From assembly GCF_001968825.1 (NCBI RefSeq), contig NZ_MIEU01000010.1:372001-436000 (forward strand): 64,000 nucleotides of DNA. Direction: 5' to 3'. The position numbers and the translations under genes are program-made. The notes under the pieces were generated by a model, which was given only the letters and a program-made list of their open reading frames with translations, searched no databases and was not told the DNA's origin. This DNA comes from Tersicoccus sp. Bi-70. GTDB taxonomy: Bacteria; Actinomycetota; Actinomycetes; Actinomycetales; Micrococcaceae. Position 1 is the first letter of the stretch. Each line of letters opens with the position of its first letter. This document shows positions 55,883 through 64,000 of this stretch, one piece after another.

Positions 55883-56581
55883 ATGACCACTGCCCCCCAC
55901 CTGCAGACACCTGCGCCCGGCCTGTCCACGGGCGATCACTACACGCTCTGGGCGGTGTTCGCCCGCACCTCGTCACCGTCGCCGGCCGCCCCCGCGGGTG
56001 AGCTCGCCACGCTGACCGGCACGCTCGCCGAGGGCGGGGTGACCGTCCGCGGCTTCTACGACGTCTCGGGCATGCGGGCCGACGCCGACGTGCTGGTGTG
56101 GCTGCACGCCCCGCAGCCCGACGCCCTGCAGGCGGCGCTGCGGACGCTGCGCCGGACCGAGACGCTGGCCGCCACCCGGCTCGTGTTCTCGTCCATGGGG
56201 GTGCACCGGGAGGCGGAGTTCGCCAAGGAGCACTCGCCGTCCTACTTCCGCGGCGTGCCCGCAGGGGAGTGGATGTGCGTCTACCCGTTCGTGCGCTCCT
56301 ACGACTGGTACCTGCTCGACCCGGCCGAGCGCGGCACGATGCTCCGCGACCACGGGCTGGCCGGCCGCGAGTACCCGCAGGTCATCGCCAACACCGTGCA
56401 GTGCTTCGCGATGAACGACTGGGAGTGGCTGCTCGGCCTGGAGGCCCCCGAGCTGACCGACCTCGTGGACCTGATGCGCCACCTGCGCAACACCGACGCG
56501 CGGCTGCACGTGCGCGAGGAAGTGCCGTTCTACACGGGCCGCCGGATCGATCCCGCCGACGTCGCCGGGGTGCTCCGATGA
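55883..56581 (+). CDS. hemQ: Coprohaem decarboxylase HemQ
   Basis: Chlorite-dismutase-fold enzyme (232 residues) that removes two carboxyl groups from coprohaem to give haem b. The motif YPFVRSYDWYLLD contains the conserved tyrosine, with REAEFAKEHSPSYFRG and the haem-site region AMNDWEWLLGLEA. It starts at ATG 55883, 54 bp after hemY, and its stop overlaps hemH by 4 bases. Its presence fixes the pathway type. Confidence 0.95.
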   Translation: MTTAPHLQTPAPGLSTGDHYTLWAVFARTSSPSPAAPAGELATLTGTLAEGGVTVRGFYDVSGMRADADVLVWLHAPQPDALQAALRTLRRTETLAATRLVFSSMGVHREAEFAKEHSPSYFRGVPAGEWMCVYPFVRSYDWYLLDPAERGTMLRDHGLAGREYPQVIANTVQCFAMNDWEWLLGLEAPELTDLVDLMRHLRNTDARLHVREEVPFYTGRRIDPADVAGVLR

Positions 56582-57789
56582 CCATGCCCGCGCTCGACGC
56601 CGAGCACGCCCCCGAGCAGCCTCCCGCCGCGTACGACGCCGTCGTGCTCGCCTCCTTCGGGGGCCCCGAGGGCCAGGACGACGTCATCCCGTTCCTGCGC
56701 AACGTCACGCGCGGTCGCGGCATCCCCGACGAGCGGCTCGAGGAGGTCTCCCACCACTACCGGCACTTCGGCGGGGTGAGCCCCATCAACGCCCTCAACC
56801 GGGACCTGCACGCGGCGCTGACCGCCGAGCTGGCCGCCCGGGGCGTGAACCTGCCGCTGCTGTGGGGCAACCGGAACTGGGACCCCTACATCGGCGACGT
56901 GCTCGAACAGGCCCACGCCGACGGTCACCGGCGGGTGCTCGCCATCACGACGAGCGCCTACTCCAGCTACTCGTCCTGCCGCCAGTACCGCGAGGACTTC
57001 GGCAAGGCGCTGCTCGAGCGCAACCTGGTCGGGAAGCTGCGGGTCGACAAGGTCCGGCAGTACTTCGACCACCCCGGCTTCATCGGCCCCTTCGTCGAGG
57101 GCGTCACCGACGGCCTCGCGCAGGTCCGCGCCCAGCTCGCCGAGAGCGGGCGGGAGGGGCGGATCCACGTGCTGTTCTGCACGCACTCCATCCCGAACGC
57201 GGACGCCGCCGCCTCCGGGCCGCGGGACCGCGACTTCGAGGAGGGCGCGGCCTACGTCGCCCAGCACCTCGCGAACGCGCGCGTGATCATGGAGCGGGCA
57301 GCCGCGGACGAGAGCGATGTCGACTGGTCGCTCGTCTACCAGTCCCGCTCCGGCCCACCGTCCGTGCCGTGGCTCGAGCCCGACGTCAACGACGCGCTCG
57401 CGGGACTGCCCGCCAACGGTGTCGCCGGCGTGCTGCTGGTGCCGCTCGGCTTCGTCAGCGACCACATGGAGGTCGTCTGGGACCTGGACACCGAGGCCCT
57501 CGAGACCTGCCGCGACCTCGGACTGGCCGCCGTGCGGACCCCGACCCCGGGCACGCATGCCGCGTTCATCACCGGGATGGCGGACCTGATCGCCGAACGG
57601 CTCGACGGCGGACCGCGTCCGGCGGAGACCGAGCTCGGCCCCTGGTTCGACGTGTGCCGGCCCGACTGCTGCGCCAACCAGCGCCGCGCGGTGCCCACCG
57701 TCGCCGGCTCCGACGCGTGCGACCTCACCGTGAACCCGGACGGTCCGCCCGCCGACGCCGCCCCGGCAGGGAGACTGCCCCGTGGGTGA
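56578..57789 (+). CDS. hemH: Coproporphyrin ferrochelatase (HemH/CpfC)
   Basis: Inserts iron into coproporphyrin III to form coprohaem, 403 residues. Features are ASFGGPEGQDDV, the histidine region FCTHSIPNA, YQSRSGPPSVPWLEPD and PLGFVSDHMEVVWDLD. C-terminal cysteines in VCRPDCCAN, with SSCRQYRED earlier, fit the [2Fe-2S] site of actinobacterial ferrochelatases. A 40-residue Pro/Asp-rich tail ends the protein. It overlaps hemQ by 4 bases and hemC by 8. Confidence 0.94.
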   Translation: MTMPALDAEHAPEQPPAAYDAVVLASFGGPEGQDDVIPFLRNVTRGRGIPDERLEEVSHHYRHFGGVSPINALNRDLHAALTAELAARGVNLPLLWGNRNWDPYIGDVLEQAHADGHRRVLAITTSAYSSYSSCRQYREDFGKALLERNLVGKLRVDKVRQYFDHPGFIGPFVEGVTDGLAQVRAQLAESGREGRIHVLFCTHSIPNADAAASGPRDRDFEEGAAYVAQHLANARVIMERAAADESDVDWSLVYQSRSGPPSVPWLEPDVNDALAGLPANGVAGVLLVPLGFVSDHMEVVWDLDTEALETCRDLGLAAVRTPTPGTHAAFITGMADLIAERLDGGPRPAETELGPWFDVCRPDCCANQRRAVPTVAGSDACDLTVNPDGPPADAAPAGRLPRG

Positions 57790-58861
57790 ACCCCTCGTCT
57801 CCACGGGTGCCCGGCTCCGGTTGGGCACCCGCGGCAGCGACCTCGCCGTCACGCAGTCCGGCATGGTCGCGGACGCGCTCGCCGAGCTGGGCGGTTTCGA
57901 CGTCGAGCTGGTCCGGGTCCGCACCGAGGGTGACGTCAACCGGGCCCCGCTCGCCCAGATCGGCGGCACCGGCGTCTTCGTCACCGCCCTGCGGGACGCG
58001 CTGCTGCGCTCGGACTGCGACGTCGCCGTGCACTCGCTCAAGGACCTGCCGTCCGCGCCCGCGGACGGGCTGACCATCGCCGCCGTGCCGACCCGGGCGG
58101 AGGTACGGGACGTGATGTGCGCCCGCGACGGGCTCACGCTGGACACCCTGCCCACCGGCGCCCGCGTCGGCACGGGCTCCCCGCGCCGGGCCGCTCAGTT
58201 GCGCGCCGCCCGCCCGGACCTGACCGTCGTCGACCTGCGCGGCAACGTCCCCACCCGGCTCGGCAAGGTCACCAGCGGGGAGCTCGACGCCGTCGTGCTC
58301 GCCGGCGCGGGCCTGTCCCGGCTCGGCCTGCTCGACGCCGTCACCGACTACCTCGACCCGTCGGTCATGCTGCCCGCACCCGGGCAGGGCGCTCTCGCGG
58401 TCGAGGTGCGCACCGCGGACCTGCTGCCCGGCGGGGAGCTCGCCGCCGCGATGGCCGCGCTCGACGACGTCACCGCTCGCGCGGCCGTCACCGCCGAGCG
58501 GGCCCTGCTCGCCCGGCTCGAGGCCGGCTGCTCCGCCCCGGTCGGCGCCTTCGCCCGGCACGCCGACGGCGCCCTGCGACTGGACGCCGTGGTCGGCTCG
58601 CCCGACGGCACCCGCCTGCTGCGACGTTCCGCGAGCACGAGGACGACCGGCCCGGTCACCGATGAGACCGGTGCCCTGACCGCCGAGGCCGTGACTGCGG
58701 CCCGTGACCTCGGGGTGGGCCTCGCCGAGGCGCTGCTCGACGCCGGCGCCGCTGCCCTGATGCCCGCCGGACCCGACGACGGCGCGACGACGTCCGCCGG
58801 CCCGGCCGGGGTCCGTTCCACGGCGACCGGCAGCGAGTTGATGGACTCCGACCGGGCGTGA
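57782..58861 (+). CDS. hemC: Hydroxymethylbilane synthase
   Basis: Porphobilinogen deaminase, 359 residues, joining four porphobilinogen units. It shows [44 protein letters not shown] and the dipyrromethane-carrying cysteine C250 in [13 protein letters not shown]. The GTG start at 57782 overlaps the end of hemH. The last 35 residues are an extension rich in Ser/Thr/Gly. The stop overlaps hemD. Confidence 0.96.
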   Translation: MGEPLVSTGARLRLGTRGSDLAVTQSGMVADALAELGGFDVELVRVRTEGDVNRAPLAQIGGTGVFVTALRDALLRSDCDVAVHSLKDLPSAPADGLTIAAVPTRAEVRDVMCARDGLTLDTLPTGARVGTGSPRRAAQLRAARPDLTVVDLRGNVPTRLGKVTSGELDAVVLAGAGLSRLGLLDAVTDYLDPSVMLPAPGQGALAVEVRTADLLPGGELAAAMAALDDVTARAAVTAERALLARLEAGCSAPVGAFARHADGALRLDAVVGSPDGTRLLRRSASTRTTGPVTDETGALTAEAVTAARDLGVGLAEALLDAGAAALMPAGPDDGATTSAGPAGVRSTATGSELMDSDRA

Positions 58862-59778
58862 ACCCCGCTGCGTCCTCGCCCGCGCCGGACCGGCCGCTCG
58901 CCGGCCGGACGATCGCGCTGACCCGGGGCCCCGCCCGCGCCGGCGCCCTCGGGGCGGCGCTGCGCGAGGCCGGGGCCACGGTGCTGACCGTCCCCGTCAT
59001 CGACTTCGCCTGGCCGGCCGACCTCGGCCCGCTCGATGCCGCTCTGGCAGGTCTGCGCGCCGGGCGCTACGGCTGGCTCGCCGTCACGAGTGCCACCACC
59101 GTGACGGCGCTGACCCGTCGGGCCACCGCGATCGGCACCGGGTTGCCGGAGCTGTTGACGGCCGGTGCCGCGCGCGTCGCCGCCGTCGGCGCCGGCACCG
59201 CAGCCGCCCTGGCGCGTGCCGGCGTGAGCGTCGACCTGGTCCCCGCGACGGGGTCCGGCGCCGACGCCCTGCTCGCCGCCTGGCCGGAGCTGCCGGGCGA
59301 CGAGTCGTCGGACGACGAGACGCCGCGAGCGGTCCTGCTGCCGCACTCGGATCTCGCCGCCGGCACCCTGGAGGCGGGGCTGACCGCCCGCGGCTGGACC
59401 GTGAACTTCGTGACCGCCTACCGCACCGTCGACCATCCGGCCGCCTCCGGCGAGGCGCTCGGGCCCGACGCCGACCCCGACACCGACTCCGGCGTCGGGG
59501 AGCGCGCGCTCACCGTCGTCGCCGCGCAGGACCGGCGACCCGACGCCGTCGTCGTCACCTCCCCGTCGACCCTGCGCCGCTGGCTCGCGGTCGGGGATCC
59601 CTGTCCGATCGTCGCCATCGGCCCCACCACCGCCGCCGCGGCCACCGATGCCGGTCACCCCGCTTCCACGACCGCAGGCACCGCCGACGCGAGCGCCGTC
59701 ATCGACGCCGTCGCGCGTGCCGTGCGGGAGATCACCGGTACGCCCAGCGCGAGATCGCACCCCTCCACGACGCCATGA
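58858..59778 (+). CDS. hemD: Uroporphyrinogen-III synthase
   Basis: Cyclises hydroxymethylbilane to uroporphyrinogen III, 306 residues. Sequence conservation in this family is low; the call rests on [43 protein letters not shown] and [13 protein letters not shown], and on position between hemC and hemB. An acidic insertion (about 195-220, [10 protein letters not shown]) is unusual. Translation starts at GTG 58858 in a 4-base overlap with hemC. Confidence 0.9.
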   Translation: MNPAASSPAPDRPLAGRTIALTRGPARAGALGAALREAGATVLTVPVIDFAWPADLGPLDAALAGLRAGRYGWLAVTSATTVTALTRRATAIGTGLPELLTAGAARVAAVGAGTAAALARAGVSVDLVPATGSGADALLAAWPELPGDESSDDETPRAVLLPHSDLAAGTLEAGLTARGWTVNFVTAYRTVDHPAASGEALGPDADPDTDSGVGERALTVVAAQDRRPDAVVVTSPSTLRRWLAVGDPCPIVAIGPTTAAAATDAGHPASTTAGTADASAVIDAVARAVREITGTPSARSHPSTTP

Positions 59779-59804
59779 CCGACCACCGAGAGAGGATGGC
59801 AATC

Positions 59805-60782
59805 ATGAGTTTCCCCCAGCACCGCCCCCGCCGTCTGCGTGCCACCCCCGCCCTGCGCCGCCTCACCGCCGAGGTGCGCGTGCACCCTGCCGACCTGGTG
59901 CTGCCGATGTTCGTCCGCGAAGGACTGACCGAGCCTCAGCCGATCAGCGCGATGCCCGGGGTCATGCACCACAGCATCGACAGCCTCAAGGCCGCCGTCC
60001 ACGAGGCCGCGGACGCCGGCGTGGGCGGGGTCATGCTGTTCGGGGTGCCCACCACGCAGGACGCCGTGGGCAGCGGCGCCGTCCGGACCGACGGCATCCT
60101 CAACGTGGCGCTCGCCGAGCTGAACGCCGAGTTCGGCGACGACGTCGTGCTCATGAGCGACCTGTGCCTGGACGAGTTCACCGACCACGGTCACTGCGGT
60201 GTCCTCGACGAGCGCGGCGGCGTCGACAACGACGCGACCCTGGAGATCTACGGGCGGATGGGCGTCGCGCAGGCCCAGGCCGGTGCGCGCGTCGTCTCCC
60301 CGTCCGGCATGATGGACGGCCAGGTCGGCCACATCCGGGCCGCGCTCGACGACGCCGGTTTCGCCGACACCGCGATCCTCGCCTACTCCGCCAAGTACGC
60401 CAGCGCGTTCTACGGGCCGTTCCGCGAGGCCGTGCAGTCCTCCCTGCAGGGTGACCGGCGGACCTACCAGATGGACGCCGCCAATCGCCGCGAGGCGATC
60501 CTCGAGACCCAGCTGGACATCGACGAGGGCGCCGACATGGTGATGGTCAAGCCCGCCATGAGCTACCTCGACATCCTCCGGGACGTGGCCGAGATGAGCA
60601 CCGTGCCGGTCGCCGCCTACCAGATCTCGGGGGAGTACTCGATGATCGAGGCCGCCGCCGCCAACGGGTGGATCAACCGCGAGGCCGCCATCGACGAGTC
60701 CGTGCTCGGCATCAAGCGCGCGGGCGCCGACCTGATCCTGACCTACTGGGCGACCGAGGTCGCCCGCCGACTGAAGGGCTGA
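59805..60782 (+). CDS. hemB: Delta-aminolevulinic acid dehydratase (porphobilinogen synthase)
   Basis: Condenses two 5-aminolevulinate molecules to porphobilinogen, 325 residues. The Schiff-base lysines are K197 ([13 protein letters not shown]) and K249 ([11 protein letters not shown]). The zinc-site segment reads [14 protein letters not shown]: one of the three cysteines of classical zinc enzymes is Asp, an intermediate form seen in actinobacteria. ATG 59805 with GAGAGGA upstream and the family N-terminus [12 protein letters not shown] is preferred over ATG 59775, which would overlap hemD. Confidence 0.95.
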   Translation: MSFPQHRPRRLRATPALRRLTAEVRVHPADLVLPMFVREGLTEPQPISAMPGVMHHSIDSLKAAVHEAADAGVGGVMLFGVPTTQDAVGSGAVRTDGILNVALAELNAEFGDDVVLMSDLCLDEFTDHGHCGVLDERGGVDNDATLEIYGRMGVAQAQAGARVVSPSGMMDGQVGHIRAALDDAGFADTAILAYSAKYASAFYGPFREAVQSSLQGDRRTYQMDAANRREAILETQLDIDEGADMVMVKPAMSYLDILRDVAEMSTVPVAAYQISGEYSMIEAAAANGWINREAAIDESVLGIKRAGADLILTYWATEVARRLKG

Positions 60783-60787
60783 ACCCG

Positions 60788-62113
60788 ATGACCACGTCCG
60801 CCGATCTGTTCGCCACCGCCCAGCGCCTCATGCCGGGCGGGGTCAACTCGCCCGTGCGCGCCTTCGGGTCCGTGGGCGGCGTCCCGCCGTTCATGGTCTC
60901 GGGGGAGGGCCCGTGGCTGCGCGACGCCGACGGCAACCGGTACGTCGACCTCGTCTGCTCGTGGGGTCCGCTGCTGCTCGGCCACGCCCACCCCGGCGTG
61001 CTCGAGGCCGTCCACGCCGCCGTCGACCGCGGCCTCTCCTTCGGAGCGTCCACCCCCGCCGAGGCGCAGCTGGCCGAACTGGTGCAGCAGCGGGTGCCCG
61101 CCGTCGAGCGGATCCGGATGGTCTCCACCGGCACCGAGGCGACGATGACGGCGATCCGGCTGGCCCGTGGATTCACCGGCCGGGACCTGGTGGTCAAGTT
61201 CGCCGGCTGCTACCACGGCCACGAGGACGCCCTGCTGGTGGCCGCCGGCTCCGGCGTCGCGACGCTGAGCCTGCCCGGTTCCGCCGGGGTGCCGGCCGGG
61301 ACGGTCGCGGACACCATCGTGCTGCCGTACAACGACCTGGCCGCCGTCGAGGAGCTCTTCGCCGAGCGCGGCTCGCGAATCGCCGCGATCATCACCGAGG
61401 CGGCGCCGGCGAACATGGGCGTCGTCGAGCCCGGCGAGGGCTTTAACGAGGGCCTGCGGCGCATCACCGCCGAGCACGGTGCGCTGCTGATCCTGGACGA
61501 GGTGCTCACCGGCTTCCGCGTCCACCCCGCGGGGTACTGGGGGCTGAGCACGATGGACGACGCGGGAACCAGCAGCTGGAAGCCCGATCTGTTCACCTTC
61601 GGCAAGGTGATCGGCGGCGGCCTTCCCACCGCGGCGCTCGGCGGCCGTGCCGACGTGATGGAGTACCTCGCCCCGCTCGGCCCGGTGTATCAGGCCGGCA
61701 CCCTGTCCGGGAACCCGGTGGCGATGGCGGCCGGCGTCGCCACCCTGCAGAACGCGGACGGCGTCGTCTACGACACGGTCGACGGGCTGTCCCGGCAGTT
61801 GCAGGCCGAACTGCGGTCGGCCCTGGACGCCGCCGGCGTCGACCACACCATCCAGCACGCCGGCAACCTGTTCAGCGTCGCCTTCGGCACCTCGGGCACC
61901 GGGGTGCACGACTACGCGCAGGCCCAGGCCCAGGAGAGCTTCCGGTTCGCGCCGTTCTTCCACGCGATGCTCGACGCGGGCGTCTACCTGCCGCCGTCGG
62001 TGTTCGAGGCGTGGTTCCTCTCGGCCGCGCACGACGACGAGGCGATGGAGACGGTGATCGCGGCGCTGCCCGCCGCCGCCGAGGCCGCCGCCGCAGCGAC
62101 GCCGACCGCCTGA
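60788..62113 (+). CDS. hemL: Glutamate-1-semialdehyde 2,1-aminomutase
   Basis: PLP enzyme (441 residues) making 5-aminolevulinate from glutamate-1-semialdehyde, the product of HemA. Signatures are [52 protein letters not shown] and the PLP lysine K273 in [10 protein letters not shown]. It starts at ATG 60788, 5 bases after hemB, the last gene of the hem operon. The Ala-rich C-terminus is slightly long. Confidence 0.96.
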   Translation: MTTSADLFATAQRLMPGGVNSPVRAFGSVGGVPPFMVSGEGPWLRDADGNRYVDLVCSWGPLLLGHAHPGVLEAVHAAVDRGLSFGASTPAEAQLAELVQQRVPAVERIRMVSTGTEATMTAIRLARGFTGRDLVVKFAGCYHGHEDALLVAAGSGVATLSLPGSAGVPAGTVADTIVLPYNDLAAVEELFAERGSRIAAIITEAAPANMGVVEPGEGFNEGLRRITAEHGALLILDEVLTGFRVHPAGYWGLSTMDDAGTSSWKPDLFTFGKVIGGGLPTAALGGRADVMEYLAPLGPVYQAGTLSGNPVAMAAGVATLQNADGVVYDTVDGLSRQLQAELRSALDAAGVDHTIQHAGNLFSVAFGTSGTGVHDYAQAQAQESFRFAPFFHAMLDAGVYLPPSVFEAWFLSAAHDDEAMETVIAALPAAAEAAAAATPTA

Positions 62114-62254
62114 CGCGGGCGGCGTCGCCGCGGCGTCCCGTGGGGACGGCGCACCCATGTCAGCGGCGCGGCGGGATCGACCGGGCGCGGGCCTATCATC
62201 GGGACCGATACGGGATGCGTCGCACCAGGCGGCCCCCGGAAGGGAGATCTACAG

Positions 62255-62512
62255 ATGAGCATCGGTGGCGGCGTCGTCCTCTTCGTGATCGGCGCGATCC
62301 TCGCATTCGCCGTCAACATCCAGGTGGCCTGGCTCGACCTGACCATGGCCGGCTACATCCTGATGGCCGCGGGCGTCGTGGTGTTCCTCGTCGGTATCCT
62401 GCTGATGTTCCGGCGCCGGTCGGTCGCCTCGACGACCCGGTCCGCGGTCGACCCGGTCAGCGGTGACCGCGTCACGCGCCGGACCAGCACCCTGGACGAC
62501 CCCGAGTACTGA
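62255..62512 (+). CDS. DUF6458 small membrane protein
   Basis: An 85-residue two-helix protein (MSIGGGVVLFVIGAILAFAV, then GYILMAAGVVVFLVGILLMF) followed by a basic, Thr-rich tail. The pattern identifies the actinobacterial DUF6458 family of unknown function. GGAAGGGAG lies 6-14 bases before the ATG. A strong hairpin follows. Confidence 0.9.
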   Translation: MSIGGGVVLFVIGAILAFAVNIQVAWLDLTMAGYILMAAGVVVFLVGILLMFRRRSVASTTRSAVDPVSGDRVTRRTSTLDDPEY

Positions 62513-62534
62513 GGACCACACCAGCACGACACCG

Positions 62535-62578
62535 GGGACCCGGTGGTGGCATCACGACGATGACCGCCACCGGGTCCC
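62535..62578. terminator. 12-bp hairpin, bidirectional terminator
   Basis: GGGACCCGGTGG (62535-62546) pairs with CCACCGGGTCCC (62567-62578) around a 20-base loop. It sits between the ends of two convergent genes (DUF6458 and the P-loop remnant). Confidence 0.78.
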
Positions 62579-62602
62579 TGTGCGTGGTGGCGTGATGCGC
62601 GT

Positions 62603-62866
62603 TCAGCGCCCCAGCAGCGTCTCCATCGCTCGCACGGTCGTCTCGACGTCGCCGGAGGCGTCCACGCGATGGACGCCCGGACGGGTGAGCCGCCCGGCCA
62701 GCGAGGCGAGCAGGGACGCGGCGTCCTCGGGTGCGACGAACCGATCGTTCTCCGGCTGCTCGGGTCGCGTCGGATGCGCCCGGCGATTCCGGGCGCGGGT
62801 CAGTGCCGCGGCGACCGTGGACTTGCCCGCTCCCGGCGCTCCGTTGAGCAGCAACTGGGTCGGCAC
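62603..62866 (-). pseudogene. P-loop kinase remnant with internal deletion
   Basis: An 87-residue open frame. The first 22 residues are an AAA_33-type P-loop start (LLLNGAPGAGKSTVAAALTRAR). These join directly to what reads as the C-terminal end of the same family (NRRAHPTRPEQPENDRF, PEDAASLLASL, VDASGDVETTVRAMETLLG). The catalytic middle, roughly 90 residues, is missing in frame. It might still bind ATP but cannot be a complete kinase. Expression is possible, as the frame is intact. It converges on DUF6458. Confidence 0.6.
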
Positions 62867-63019
62867 GCCCGGGAGTCTACCGACACCCGGGGAACCCGGT
62901 CCTCACGAGCAGGCGTTTCCCTTCGTCGGACGGGTGGGGCATGATCGAGGCACCCACGATCCGGGCCTGTGCGGCCGGGTCGGCGTCAAGCAGTGGCGCG
63001 GGTCGATGGAGGGAGTCCT

Positions 63020-63735
63020 GTGAGGGACGAGAACGACGTGGCCCAGCATCCGGAGACGGACGCCGTGGGAATGAGTTTCCGTACCTTGACGCGTCTGATC
63101 GGTGCCAGCGGTCGTGCCGATGCCGATCGCCTGGTCACCGTCGCCGCCCAGTTGATGCCGCACGCCGACCAGGCCGGGGTGACGCTCGTCCGTGCCGGCC
63201 GGCGGAGACCGTCGCCTCGACCGGGCAGGTCCCGCGAGCGGTCGACGCGCTGCAGTACCGGACGGGTGAGGGACCGTGTCTGGACGCGAGCGCCGACGTC
63301 GACGACGTGGTGGTCAGCCACGACCTCTCGGTCGAGAGCCGGTGGCCCGCCTTCGCGTCGATCTGCGCCGAGCAGATCGGGGTGCACAGCATGCTCAGCG
63401 TGCGGCTCTCCCTCTCCCAGCAGAACCGGGCGGCATTGAACTTCTACGCGCCGAAGCCGCACGTCTTCACCGACCAGGACGTCGCGGAGGCGGTGATCCT
63501 CGCCCCGTTCGCCGCCCTCGTGGTCCAGCAGCAGCTGCACGAGCAGGACGTCTCCCACGACGAGGAAGCCCTGTCGAGCAGCCGCCGGATCGGAAGCGCG
63601 GTCGGCATCCTGATGGCCCAGCACGGGGTGGACGCGGACCACGCGTTCGAGATGCTGCGCTCCGCGAGCCAGCACCTGAACCGGAACCTGCGCGACATCG
63701 CCGCGGACGTCAACTACACGGGCGACCTGCCCTGA
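63020..63735 (+). pseudogene. GAF-ANTAR domain regulator, broken by a -1 frameshift
   Basis: A two-domain RNA-binding antiterminator-type regulator. The N-terminal part (GTG 63020, GGGAG upstream) reads in one frame up to TLVRAGR near 63202. The rest reads only in the -1 frame: AETVASTGQVPRAVDALQYRTGEGPCLDA (GAF domain), then SRRIGSAVGILMAQHGVDADHAFEMLRSASQHLN and a terminal YTGDLP (ANTAR). Restoring one G in the GC-run at 63194-63205 joins both halves as one protein of about 238 residues. It may be a mutation, an assembly error or a programmed shift. Confidence 0.82.
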
Positions 63736-63800
63736 CCGTCGAGGGCGGATTGCGCGATGAACCCCGTCGCCTTCGCCACGTCCTTCCGTAGGCTCGTGCC

Positions 63801-64000
63801 GTGCGCCTCGACCTGTCCGCCCTGATCGCCCCGGAACTCGAACTGCTGGTGCCGCAGACCCGTGAGTTCTACGTCGGGCGCCCGGCAGGTCGCGGTCCCA
63901 CCGGGCCGGAGGACCTGCGCCGGACCCGGGCCGCCGTGCCCACCCCGGTCGCGGTCGACCCGCCACCGACCGTCGAGACGGTCCGCATGGAAGGCCGCGA
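63801..64000 (+). CDS. Alpha/beta hydrolase (lipase/esterase-like), 3' truncated by the window
   Basis: A GTG-started frame (MRLDLSALIAPELELLVPQT, then REFYVGRP, GPEDLRRTRAA) runs open to the right edge, 66 codons. This matches the N-terminal cap region of actinobacterial alpha/beta hydrolases of the Lip/HSL type. The catalytic residues lie beyond the window, so the call is provisional. Confidence 0.55.
   Translation, partial: MRLDLSALIAPELELLVPQTREFYVGRPAGRGPTGPEDLRRTRAAVPTPVAVDPPPTVETVRMEGR

Noticed and set aside
63801-64000. Complete gene at the right edge
   Set aside because: The frame is still open at 64000, so only a partial call is justified.

Overview
The window is high-GC, gene-dense actinobacterial chromosome. 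The gene content points to Micrococcales, most likely a Micrococcaceae relative. It has a mycothiol-type deacetylase, the coproporphyrin-dependent haem pathway with HemQ, a sigE/O-methyltransferase/tatB/mrp neighbourhood, small actinobacterial families (DUF3107, DUF3117, DUF6458), a DUF222 HNH protein and a GAF-ANTAR regulator. This placement rests on synteny and family knowledge; no species is claimed. No rRNA, tRNA, CRISPR array, integrase or transposase was seen.

Layout. Positions 1-4782 carry an oligopeptide/dipeptide ABC transporter (two permeases and a fused double ATPase), with a PH-domain membrane protein inserted on the opposite strand. Next come typA and an mshB-like deacetylase with a fused membrane domain, a DUF2231-Rieske protein, and a divergent ArsR-like regulator/MFS exporter pair around a large symmetric dyad. 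Positions 11.3-20.3 kb hold ferredoxin, dapC, gltA, a lipoprotein flanked by two related palindromic elements, galE, a lysozyme-fold protein, and divergent dapD and dapE. Together dapC, dapD and dapE give three steps of the succinylase branch of lysine/diaminopimelate synthesis.

Positions 20.3-26.8 kb are accessory: a phosphotransferase, an AlkZ-like protein, and a 1198-residue gene of clearly lower GC that ends in a PIN-nuclease-like domain. Beside it lies a conserved actinobacterial gene preceded by three tandem 8-bp operator-like repeats. Positions 26.9-30.3 kb hold a gluABCD-type amino-acid ABC transporter ending next to a 4 x 16-bp tandem array. Positions 30.4-38.4 kb contain a LOG protein, an acetyltransferase, a DivIVA-like protein, a PIG-V mannosyltransferase, DUF3117, an O-methyltransferase, sigE with an unusual partner, tatB and mrp. 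From 38.3 kb come a PRC/MgtE_N/CBS protein, a stress protein, aminopeptidase P, a PHP phosphoesterase, a solitary DNA methyltransferase, a DEAD-box helicase and an RNB nuclease.

From 49.5 to 62.1 kb the set hemA, hemE, hemY/cgoX, hemQ, hemH/cpfC, hemC, hemD, hemB, hemL encodes glutamyl-tRNA to coprohaem to haem b. It is a tightly overlapping plus-strand operon with hemA on the other strand, and a DUF222 HNH gene sits between hemA and hemE. The right end shows gene decay: an internally deleted P-loop kinase and a GAF-ANTAR gene broken by a -1 frameshift. A partial alpha/beta hydrolase gene runs off the edge.

The best candidate for an undescribed system is the low-GC single gene at 22641-26237 (helical N-terminus, TPR-like middle, PIN-like C-terminus). 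It looks like a horizontally acquired sensor-nuclease, possibly a defence gene. That function is inference.
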